From positions 2,976,001-3,040,000 of the forward strand of contig JAILWY010000020.1 in NCBI GenBank assembly GCA_022113835.1: a stretch of 64,000 nt of DNA, written 5' to 3'. Every line of letters starts with the position of its first letter. Position 1 is the first letter of the stretch. Of the stretch, positions 48,803 through 60,800 are shown piece by piece. A program made the position numbers and the translations under genes. The notes under the pieces are model-generated. The model saw only the letters and a list, made by a program, of their open reading frames with translations, searched no databases and had not been told where the DNA came from. The stretch comes from Atopsyche davidsoni. Taxonomy: Eukaryota > Arthropoda > Insecta > Trichoptera > Hydrobiosidae.

Positions 48803-51800
48803 CTGCAATAGCACAAACGTCATTGATACAACAACATATCTACAAATACCACAAAAGAGGTGAGAACTGTCGTATTTGAAATGAATATGTCAGCATTAAG
48901 AGTAACCACTAGATATACTCAGAACCTACCATGGGTTATATTTCCAAAGATGAAGGCGATATAAAACCACTTATTAATTTTCACAAACGTTTAAATAAAA
49001 TATATATACAATATCACTATTATTGTTACAGGTTAACCGATTCCCAATATCAACATGATAACATCAAATAAATAAAGTAAAACTGCATGTTATGTTTAAT
49101 GTGTCTCACCTTGAACATGATATCGTAAAGAAGTTGCACGATAGAGAAAAACATTAGGTAGGCCTTGTAATCTTCGTAAGGACGCACGGCAGGTTCCTCC
49201 AGCGCACGCAGCACGGTGCCTGGCGATAAAGCACGCACATGGGCCGTCAGTAGCAGCCGGCGCAGGTGCTCCAGGCGATCCTCACGCCACCTGTAAGGCA
49301 CATCACAATTAGCGTTCACACAAATATACACAGCTGGGAATGTCCTTGAATAATAGACAAATGTTACACTGACTTTTGAGGTGGTTGCAGCAGCAAAGAC
49401 ATGACGGCATAGTAAAGGGCTCCCTCGGCCTCGTGCGCTGACTCCAGCTGGCGCGGCATGGCCCACTCCATGTACGTCTGTATGGCCGCCTGCTCACGGG
49501 CCGCCACGCGCGTGCTGCAAATCGAACCAACTATATTAACTAATGTTCATATCGTTGGTCTAATAATAGCATATATTGAATGTCTATGATGACCCTTCAG
49601 GTCCGGGTGCCGAGTGAAAACAGGAGGTAACAAGTTTCCTACTCTCTTAAAATCTTTTAAATGCAATGGATCAAAGATTAAATCAAATATAATGTGACAT
49701 AACGAACGAAAACAGCTGCATAGGGATATTTTATTGATAAGGAATGTTTGTAGAAAATAAACAAATAAATGTCTATGAAAAAATATTATTAACCTATTCT
49801 AAACTTCATAATTTGCACTGAGCTAATTTGTCTTAAATTTGAATGTCAATTGTCAACAGACTTGGAGACTTACGTGTTGATGACGTAGACGGCCATGTGT
49901 GCCAGGCAGGGCACTAGCTGCATGTTGGAGAGAGGGCCGCCGCCGCCTGTGTCCTCGTGGAAGGGACGCTCCCGGGCAAACCGTAGCAGCAGCAACTTCA
50001 GGTCGTGCACCGTGCACGTATAGCCAATATCACGGTGCGCCGTGCATTCCTGCAACGCACATCACACTTGTCAGTCAGAAAATCTTCAGCACATGCTGAC
50101 TTACTAATTTAATTTTGCTTGAAGCACACTTTATGAAGCACAAAATTCTAACCTATATATAGTATTATGAAAAAATATATGGTGTAGTACAGACCTGAAG
50201 ATATGAGTTGTGGCGAGCTAGACAGCTGGCGAAGGCGGACTCGGGTACATGAGGCCCCCAGAGTGGCAGCAAGCCGTTGCAGCGCGTGGAAGCGTTTTGC
50301 AATGCAGCACTCTCCCATTCCTCGCGGGCACGGGCCAAGCGTACGGCCGCCATGTGACACTCCACATGTACCACGTTGAAATGGGTGACAGTGGTGTAGC
50401 CCAGTGTCTTGCGTGGCTTCAGCTCCATGTCCTCCACTTGGCATCGCTTGGTGAACGTGTACACACCCAGCACCTATGAATGCAATCAAATCGCACATCA
50501 GAATTTCATTGCTTATGAACAGAGAATTTGTAACGTGACTTCAAATCCAAGTTTGCTAAAAAGTCAGCAGCCTAGAATAAGTTGTACCTTGGTGGGCTGG
50601 TAACGGTAGCCTTCCCGACAGATGCAACAGACGGCGCCGGTCTCCTCGCCCAACTCTTGCAACTGCTGGCTGAGCGAGCAGTGCGCCGTGACCTGACCGC
50701 GCTCATTAGTGCGCATGCCCAGTGCGCCCAGCTGTTTCTCGCGCATGGCCATGGCCAGGCGCTTCTTCTCTTGGCGCGTGTGGTCACGAGCCTCTTGCAC
50801 GCGGCGCGCGGCCCGCGGCTCCGACATCAGCGCCTCCAGAAGATTCTCGGCCAGCGAACCGACATGCTCATCTGACGATACCTGCTCCAATCGATGCACA
50901 ATGGGGATCACTTTCTCACACACTGCCATCTGCGTGGGCTCGTGGTCTGCCGCCAGGCCTGTCAGGAAGCGCAGGATGTACTTCAGTGCGGGTTTGGAGA
51001 TGAATTCCTTTAACTCGTCCGAGTCCGTACGCAACAAGGTCGGCTTCACACAAGGCGCGTGTATCTGCAAATAAATTGGGTCATTCACGGGAACTAGAAA
51101 AGAGCAAGGCGGAGGCAAGGGCAACAAGGTTCTCACGGTGATGTAATCGAGAGCGTTGCGCACGATGCCCAGGGAGATGAGGTAGTCCTTGAGGGTCCCG
51201 CCGATGGCGTTGCGCTCGATGCCACTGCACAGCACGCAGAACAACTCCAGCCGGAACTCGTCCTCTACCCAGCGCTCCGCATCGAACTTGTTGAAGTCCA
51301 GCACCTGCAAAACGAATGCGAGAAAGAAGAAGTGACGAATATTCCCAACAGATAACGGAGGACAAAAGTGGAAGGTAAGAGTCGAGTACCGTTTTGAAGT
51401 GCTGACACAGGTGCGCCATCTTGAGGTCGTTGCCGTAGACGAGGGCCGCCAGCACGCGCGCCAGGTGGGCCAGCGCTTCTGGGTTGTTGCGAATGCCGGG
51501 GCACTCGGTGCAGTTGAGCAGCGCCTGCACGTACTCGGTGCCGCCGAAGGTTAGCGAGAACTGCAGGAAGGCCTCCAGCGAGTCGGCGGCGGCCACGGAA
51601 AGTATGCGGTCCATGATCTCCAGCAGCTCGATGGTGAGGTCGGGGCGCGGCCGGGCCAGCTCCGTGGCGGCGGCGAGCTGCAGGGCGCGCAGCAGGGCGG
51701 GCAGCGCGGCCGTGGCGGGGCGCGTGAGCAGGGCCACGCAGCGCTTAGCGCGCGCGCACAGCCCCAGCAGGCGCAGCAGAGTGCGCGCCAGCGGCCGCGC

Positions 51801-54800
51801 GGCTCCACCCCCGCCTCCAGCCGCCGCCAGGCGCTCCAGGATGACCTGCAAGCCGCCGCAGTCCGCCAGCGCGTCGGCCATGCGGTACAGCTGCTCGTCG
51901 TCTACGGCCTCGCCGCCCGCGGCGCCCAGACGCTCCACGAACTCCTCAGTGGCGTCGCCCAGCAGGCCGCGCATGCGGTAAACTACGCGCATGGCCGCCC
52001 CCTCACCGCCCGCCGCCCACACCTTGTTGTACACGTCGCGCACGGGCAGGTCCAGTGACATGATCTTATCGTTCACGAGCAGCTCCATGCCGTTGTCGTC
52101 CTCGAGCAGCGCCACAAGCTCGCAGTCGGCGCATATCTTGTTCTTGACGTCGCGCATGAGCGGGCCGAGGCCGGCCTCCAGCGAGGAGTATGGGTTGCCG
52201 AGCATGCGCCCTTGAAGGAAGTCCTCTTGCTGCGGGTCCTTCTCCAGGGTGAGGAAAAACTCGCCCACGTCGCTCTCCTCGGGCCTGATCACTGAGCACA
52301 GGCGCTCAAAGATAAATACGGGCGTGCGGAAGTCACGCAGCGGATACTTGCGCACGGTCTCTACACACACGGCTATGAATTCCGCGGTCTCGGCCTCCGT
52401 GCCCGTCGTCATCTCCTCCAGCAGCTCCAGCAGCTTTTCCTGCGTGTCGTCGATGAGGCGCGTGCGCTGCACCACCAGACGGCGCAGCGACAGGTAGCCG
52501 CCGAGAACGGCGCCCACCAACCGGCCCTTGTAGGCGCGACGCACCCCGCCCTCTTCCAGCAGCACGGCCAGCAGTTCGGTCAGGCGCTTCAGCGCGTAGC
52601 CCTGCGCGAGGTCCGAGGTGAGCGTGGACTCCTCCAGGCGATGCAGTTGTTCAATCTCTTCAGTCAGTAGCTCGGCCAACAGCGACAGCGTGCCGCGCAG
52701 CGCCAGAAACTGCTTCCAAGGCGCCTCGCTCGCCAACCCCTGGTAGAGATGCAGGAACTGCTCGCTGGCTTCGCCGGCCGCGCCGATCTCCGGCAAGAAG
52801 TTGGTCAACATCACCAGGACGGCCTTGGTCCGCTCGTAGCCGGTGCACAGCGACCGAACCAACTTGCAAGCCGTGTCTCGCGCCATCTTGCTGCTGGGAC
52901 TGAACAGCATCGGCTTGAGCCAGCCACCGTCGCCCAGGAACAGCGCCCGTCCGCCGCCGAAGCAGAACGTCTACAAGCAGAGGAGAAGATCAGAGAGGTG
53001 AAGAGAGTTTACATAGAGAGAGCTAATCGGTAAGAGCGTCTCGCGTTACCCTCTCGCGCCAGCGCGTGGTGTACTTGAGCGCGAGCTTGCGATCCGTGTC
53101 GGCGGGCGGATCCTCCGGCGGGGCGAGCGGCACACGGCGACGCCAGTCCTCGTAGGACAAGCGCCCGGCCAGCCACGCGCCCAGCTCCAGCGGAGGCGGA
53201 GGCGGCGGCGACGGTGGCGACGGGGAACCGGTGGCAGGCGCGGCCGCCGGGCCTGGCGCCGGAGCGGGCGGCAGCAGCTCGTGCAGGTACTGCAAGCAGG
53301 GCAACGCCACCTGCTGCAGCGCCGAGGCGGGCGGCGCGGGTGACGGCACGGGCGTCTCTCCCGTGCCCAGCGCGCCGGCCAGCGTGCCCGCCAGGTACGG
53401 GCAGCACCACACCCACAGCCGTACCACGCAGCGCACGCGCACCTCCCAGCACTCGATGGAGTCGTGGATGCGCACCAGACCGCCCAGCAGGAGGACCAGC
53501 GGCCGCAGCTGCAAGGCGACAGAGGCGGGTGAGTCAACATCGGAAAACGAGAGCGATAGGAGTCGAGAGACGGAGACTGACTGACCGCGTTGGTGTGGTC
53601 CTGGGCGGCGGCGTGGCCCAGTAGACCCTGGGTGATGCGCTCGGTCAGCAGGCGGCAGAGCGCGCGCGTGGCCTCGGGGTCGTCTTGCGTGACGACGCAC
53701 GCCAGCTGGCGCACCTCGTCCTGGTGCTGCGGGGTGCCGCGGCGCAGGTTGTAGCGCACGAGCTCGTCGGGCAGGCCGCGGCGGCAGAGCGCGCGGCGGT
53801 GCGCGGGCACGGAGGCCAGAGCGCGCAGCAGCGTGAGGCACTGGGCGGAGCAGGCCAGCGCGCAGCCGTAGCAGCCGTGGCGGCCGCCGCGCGCCGAGGC
53901 CACCACGCGCTCGCCCTCGGCGCGCACGGACTCGCCCTGGGCGCGGTCGTAGGCGACGAGCTCGCGGCGACACGCCAGCACCCGCTGCACGATCTTCGAC
54001 AGGTCGTCGAAGTGGTTGCGGCTGTCCACGCAGTACTTGTGCGCCACGTACTGGATGACGCGGTTGACCTGCGCGCCGCCAGCGTCCTCGGTGCGCGCGT
54101 CCGGGCGCTGCTCTGCCGCCTTGTGCAGCATGTTCTCGAGCAGGGGCTTGTTGGCCACGAGCTGGCGGTACACGCGGTCCGCCTTGTCCAGCAGCAGGCC
54201 GATGGTCGCTACCATCTTCTTTCGGTCCTCGTCGTTTTCGATGCCGTCCACGGCACAGCACGGCCGAGCCGTCAGCGTGTAATCAAACTTGGCATACTTG
54301 CAGAAGCCGCACGAGTGGCACAGGAATGGGTCCTTTTCGTCGTAGTTGATGGCCCTGCGAAGGAAGACGAACCGGTGAGCGAGGGCGGGGGGACAGGCGA
54401 GACGGGGGGCCTCCAGCGGCGGGGCACTTACCGGCACTTGTGGCACTGGAACACGTTTTCACCGCAGTTGGCGCACACGCCGGGGTTGGAGGGCACGGCG
54501 GCCGAGCAGCGCGGGCACTGGAGGGATTCGCCTGGCGACAGAGGGCAGGTTATCAATAGGGGGCGGTGGAAGGGGCGGACAAGGACACCGCGCGAACCGA
54601 CGGGCACTCACCCGAAGCCTGCGTATTTTCGTAGAAATCGGCGTACTCCATCATGAGGTTGCAGGCAACGATGGGAAGAGGAAAGTCCACGCGCACTTCC
54701 GTCTGGCCGGACTGCAGCGCCACGGTCTTGGCCTTGTGCCACATGCCGGCCTTGTTCTTGAGCTCCTGCACGGCCTGCACGCTGCGGTTATTGTAGAAGA

Positions 54801-57800
54801 CGTTGATGGAGCGCACCATCTTGCCTCGCTTGAGGTCGCCGATGCGCAGGCCGATGCGCGACACGGTGTGGCTGCCCGCCAGCTTCACGATCTGCGTGGT
54901 AGTCGTGAATTTGGAGTCCACGCGCACGGCGGACAGCTTGACGGTGGCGAGCGGCACCTCGGGGTCGTTGCACACGAGGCAGGGCTCGGACTCCAGGAAG
55001 TAGCCGTCCAGCTCCACGATGCTGGCTAGCGAAGAGTACAGCGGTGCGTTTCCGTGGGAGGTCAGCAGGGAGTTCTGGGCGCGGAGCAAGTCCACGGCCG
55101 CGTCTAGATTCACTTCCATGGCCAAATCTGGCGTCTTCAGGGAAAAGTATCCCATCAAGTCCACAAATTGTGCGGTCTTGCGCCCGAACTGCGGCAGCGT
55201 CGGCCACAGCGACCACAGCAGCTCTGTCAGCCGGATCTGCTCCGCGGGGATCGAGTTCCTACGGGAGAAGGGCGCAAGAGTAAAAACATACAATCACAAA
55301 GTACACAGGATAGACATCAGCGGAGGTGATGCACATGGTGGAAAACTTACTCGTAGATGGCCAGCAGCAGGGCGTGTGCCTGCCAGCGGACCGCCGTGGA
55401 GTTGGTCTCGAGCAGAAAAGCGCGAACGAAGAGGCGGAAGTTTTCAGCGGACACCTGCTGCTGCAGTTGCTGCACCAGCTGCGGAACTTGCGCTTCGCGG
55501 AAGCGGGACGCTGCGGACACGGAGGCATCACTGTCGGCGCTGCGCTCGCGGTCGGCGCGCTCGGCCGGCGCGGCTTTGGGCGGGCACAGGGCGTGCTGCA
55601 CCAGCTGCAGCGCGGCCGGCGCCACGCCCTCGTCCAGCAGGCGGGCCGCGCCCAGCAGGTAGGCCAGCGTGCCCGGAGCGAGAGAAGCGCACAGGTACTG
55701 CCAGTTGCCCGTGCGCGCAACGGCGATCTCCGCGCACGCCTTGAGGTGCTCCATGAGGCGAACCATGCTGTCGTACGAAGAGTCCGCGCTCTCCACCACG
55801 GCGTGCACTCCCGCGAGGTGCGCGTCCAGCGCGTGCACGTCACGCAGGCGGCGATAGCGCTCCTTGGTGCCGCACATGACCAGCAGCAGCTTGCGCACTT
55901 GCTTGCGCAGGAAGGGCGTCTGCTGGTTCATCATGTACTCGCACAGCAGCGCGCGCCAGTGCTCGGGGAAGGGCGCGGCGGGCGGCTCGGCGTGCTTGTG
56001 CACCTGGTAGGGCAGGCGCAGCGCCATCTCCGTGAGCAGGTGCGGGTAGTTCTCGAGCACGTCGCGCGCGTGGCCCTTCACATACTGGCGGAGGAAGAAG
56101 GGCTGCATGTCGGGCAGCGGGCCTGGGGGCTGCGGCCGGAGCAGCGGCGGCGACACGGGCGGGGGCCCGGCTTGCGCGCGCCAGTACGGCAGCAGCGAGC
56201 GCAGCAGGCGGCCGCAGTGTGACGGCGCCCCACCGGCTGCGAGGGCCGCCGCGGCAGTGCGCGCGGCCAGGCACTCGGGCGCAGGGGGGCGACCCGGCGC
56301 GGGCGGCCCGGCTTTCCAGCGCGACATGAGCACGCTGAGCAGGCGCATGACCAGCAGCTGCACCTCGCGGCGAGGAGTGCGGCGCTCGGCGGGCGGCTCG
56401 TCGCGTTCGTCCGTGTCCATGGGCTCGTCGGCGAGCGCGGTAGGCGCGGGCGGATCGTCGTCGGGCGCGAGCGGCTCGAGGCGCAGCTCGGCTACCAGCG
56501 CGTCCAGCAGGCGACGCAGAGCGCGCGCCTCGGTCTCGACGGAGGCGTCGAGCGCCGACGCCAGCACGAGGAGCACCTGCATGTACGGGATGACGCGCAG
56601 GCCGGGAGCGGGACTCAGCTCGTGCAGCTCCGGGAGACGCCGCAGCAGGGCGGCGAGGAGCGAGAGGCGGAGGGCTCGCAACTTGGCGGCCGCCTCCCCG
56701 CCGTCCGCGCCGTCCGCGCCGTCCGGGCCGTCGGAGCCGTCGGGGCCGTCGGGGCCGTCGGGACCGTCGGGTCCTCCGGCTTCAGCATCCGCGTCGGGTA
56801 CCCGTCGACCTGCCTCGCCTGCGGAGAGCGGATCGTGAGTAAGCGATGTAGAGATGCGACCCGAGAAGGCGGGAGACTTCGATGAGACTCACCGTAGGCG
56901 GAGCTGCGGCTGTCGGCGCCGGAGCCGCTCTCGCTGGAAGCGGGGCCGGCGGGGGAGGCGGCAGGGGCCTCGTCGTCACTGCCGGCCGCCGAGGCGGTCG
57001 CTGAGGAGGGCGCTCCACTGCCGGCGGGGACGGGCCTCTCTTGCAGGGAGAGCGCTATGGCGAGTTCCACCATGGTTTCGTCGTCGGCTTCCGGCGGAAG
57101 GTCCAGCAGCGCTTCTAAGCCGCCTGCAACAGACACATTAACCAAATCATAAATAGCGATCCAACTATATGGACGGATAGTATTTAAATTCCGAGGCGAG
57201 GGCTCACCTGCATCGTTGCCCAGCAGGCGGCTCATGTCCACGGTTCGATCGGCCTCGTAGCGCTGCTCGTTGTCGTTGTGGTCGGCGCCGGGCGAGTCGG
57301 CCCGAGGGGGCTCCGCGGCCGAGCTGGTGCCTGCAATGTCATGCACGCGTATGAAATCATCAACCTTAACCGCCTGGCATCTACCATCATATTTCGAACG
57401 GTATCTTCATCGATATCAAAACACCTCAACAAACAACTGTGTCAGGTTATGAAATGTCACGGGAGGGGTCGTCGGTCAGATGCGTACCCGGGGTGGCCGG
57501 CGGCGAGGGCACGAAGAGCCGGCGACGGCGCTGGCGAGGCCGCAGCACGCGCACGATCGCGGCCTTGGCTCCGAAGCTGATGGACTGCTGCTCCGCCAGC
57601 AGCAGCGACACGTAAATGCGGTTGCCAATCTCCACCTGCGCAGAGGTAATAAAATCAAATCGCTCGCAAATCAATCTCCTAAAGTAAGATCGACACCGGG
57701 GTGGTACTCACCGCGGGCGGGTCGGCGTTCATCATAAAGGCGTGCAGAATGTCGACGAGCGCGTGCAGCACGCGGTCCGTGTGTCGCAGCCCGGGACGGT

Positions 57801-60800
57801 CGACGGGCGCCAAGGCCATCGGAGCGGCGGGGGGACGAACGCGTTCCAACGCCCAAAGCACGCCCACCAGTAGCGACACCAGATGCTCCTCCTCCGCACC
57901 CAACGGGCCCGCCCACCTTCAGACGACAAACTCGTATCATCGTTATGCAAAATTGAAGTAGCGAGGTGAATACTAAAGGTTTTTCCTCACTTGAGCAAGT
58001 GCTGCGGCCTCGCTACGGCGATGGCGCGTGCGAGCAAGGCCAGGCGCAGGAAGCTCTCAGGGTCGGCGTTGCGCGCGTCGGACGTGGCGCGCAGTTCTCG
58101 CAGCTGCTCCGTCACGTGCGCCAGCACGGCGCGGTCCTTGTGCGCGTGATATGTCGTGGGCAGCAACGCGCGCAGGGTGGCCTTGGCGCGCGCGTGCAGG
58201 GCGGGCGGGCAGGGCGCGCACAGCAGGCGCGTGGCCGCTGCCACGGCAGCCTCTCCCCGCTCGGGCGGCAGGGCCAGCTCCAGCGCCTGCAGCAGCGCGC
58301 CGGCCAGGCGCTCCACCCCCGGCGCCGCCTCCTCGGCCTCCGACGGCTCCGCCGCCGCGGCCGCTCCCTCCTCGCTCTCCTCGGGCCACCCGAAAGCTTC
58401 CTTGTTGCGGCCGTACACCTGCGGAGAGCGGCGAGTCAGAAGGGAGGTGCCCGATGGCGAACGCGCGATGCGACCGGAGACGCGGGTTCACTCACCTTGA
58501 CAGAGTCGACCATGATGACGCCCTCGGGGTCCTGCGAGGGCCCAAAAGTTACCAGCAGCTTTTTGTCAACGGAGAGAGACTCCTCCCTGGTGAGGGGCAC
58601 GTCGTACCATCGGGAGCGCAGCACGGGCGTGGGCAGAGTCCGGCCGCACACTTCTATGTAGGACGGCGTGCGAGCCGCGTCCTGGCTGCCCAGCAGCACG
58701 CGGAGCCCCGTCATGACGGAGCCCGCGTCCGAGTTGGTGATCTCCAGCGTGAAGCCGCTGAGCTTCGTGGAGACCACGTACAGGCCGTTGGTGTTGAGTC
58801 GGTGCTTGACCTGCACGGTGTTGTAGACCTGCAGCAGATCGGCCCCGCCGAATTCCACGTCGCCGAGGGCCACGCAGTGCTCGAAGAAGTCCACGGGGAA
58901 CGCGGGCGGGGTGGCGGGTGGGGCGGGACGCACGGCGCGGCGCCGGCGAGGGCGCGCTGGCGCGGCTGCGGGCGGCGCCACGGCCGGCGCCAGCCAGTAA
59001 CCCGTGGGGCCGGGCGCCGCGGCATAGATCCTCAGGCTGCCGTCCTCGCACAGCAAGATCAGGGTAGTCTTGTGTTCGGAACCCGCCGCGTGCCGCACGG
59101 CCACCATATCCGTGATTTTGGCTTTAGCGGGAACGGCCTTGATCTCCTGCACGGCCACGCTGCCCGGCTTGAGCATCAGCACCACGGGGTTGTTCGAGGC
59201 CTGCAGGGCGGCCGTCACCAGACCCGGGTGGCCTCCCACTTCCCCCCATTGGCACAGCGCCTGCGCGCCCTTCCCGCGGCCGCCCTCTTTTTGAGTACCG
59301 CCGAGCTGGATGAGCGACACGCCTGCGGAGAGAGTAGACGTCAGCGAGTGAAATTTTCGATATTCCCCAGACGGGAAACGCCCGACTCACCCGTGAGCGG
59401 CTCCTCAGCGGACACCAGCGGAGCCAGGAAGCTCTTGCCCTGGGCGTAGGAGAAGAACAGCATTTTCAGGGCGTGCGAGTAGTAGATGGACACGCCGCCG
59501 CCTCCGACCTGCCCGGTCACGTCCTGCGGGAGAATAGACTGTAGAGAAAAGTGACCGCAAGAAAGTTCGGCCCGGGATCGAGGACTCACCTTGATGTCGG
59601 GGTGCTGCACGTCCACGGTGTTGGTGACGTAGAAGGGTCCTTCGGCAGCGTGGGAGTCCTCGTTGAGCGGTTGCCAATAGATGTGACCGGTGCTGCCCAT
59701 GCAGAGCATGACCGTGCCGGCGTCCTGCGCCACGAACGTCACGTCGCGGACTTTGCCGCTGGGCACGAGAAAGTGGTACTCGGGACGAGAGGCGTCGCGG
59801 GCGAGTTCGTAGATCTTGATGAAGTCGGCCGTGACGAGCGCCAGCTGCGTCTGCGCGGCCGGTAGCCACACGGCTCGCACGATGAAGTTGCCGGGGTCCA
59901 GCGCGGGCTGCACGGAGAGCCGCTCGCACACGGAGCCGCCGGCGGTGAACGCGATGACGTGGCACTCCCGGAGGCCGCACACGGCCAGCAGCTCCTCGCT
60001 GCGCGGGTTGGCGGCCAGCGACAGCGCCGTGAAGGGCACGGGCGCGGAGGCCAGCCGCGTGAGCGTGAGCTTGCGCTTGGAGGAGTCGGCCTGCTTGAGC
60101 AGAGCGGACAACTGCAGCACGGTGATCTTGCCCTTCTCGTGCGACACGGCCAGGTGCTGGCGCCGGCCGTGGGGGAGCGCCAGGCGGCACATGGCCACGC
60201 GGCGCACCATGTGGGCGGAGATGAGCTGGCGGATGGCCTGGCCCTGCTCGCCCGCGTAGGACATGCGCACGTTCTCGAAGGCGCCCTCCTGGGAGCCGAG
60301 CGTGGGCAGCATGAGGCGGTCCGTGGCCGCGAAGCGCCGCTCGCCGCGGTGCAGCTGGCGCAGGGCGCGGCGCGCGCGGCCGTGGCGGCCCACGGCGGCG
60401 TGGCGCTCCACGGAGGCGCGCGCGGGCTCCAGCAGCGCGCCCAGCAGGGCCTGCAGACGGCGCGCGGCCGCGGCCCAGGCCGGGGAGGCGCGCAGGCGCT
60501 CGCGCTCGGCGGCGGGGGCGGCCCGGGCCAGCTGAGGGCGGCGCGCGGGCGGCGAGGCGGCGCGGGGCGGCCCGGGGGCACGCCGGGGCGACTCCGCGGC
60601 CGGCGACTCGCGGCGCCCGGCGGCGCTGCGCTTCACCAGCGCGCGGCACGACGAGTCCTCCTTGGCGCCGCAGTCGCAGAAGAAGTTGCCGAACTTGGCG
60701 TACGACACGTCGTGCGAGCGGTGGCACACGAGCGCGCACACGGAGCACACGCCCACGCCGTCCTCCATGCGACAGGTGTGGCAGTGGTACCAGTGCTGGT

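Noticed and set aside
53685..54656. Long plus-strand ORF opposite UBR4 exons 17-18
   Set aside because: It is an antisense shadow produced by GC-rich codons. The minus-strand frame carries the conserved zinc-ribbon protein, and the ORF crosses introns.
55326..56222. Long plus-strand ORF opposite UBR4 exon 15
   Set aside because: It is an antisense shadow with repetitive composition (Ala, Arg, Gly, Gln), no known domain, and a real exon on the other strand.
58028..59449. Long plus-strand ORF opposite UBR4 exons 9-10
   Set aside because: It is a GC-rich antisense shadow. Arg/Ala/Pro-rich nonsense composition with no conserved motif.
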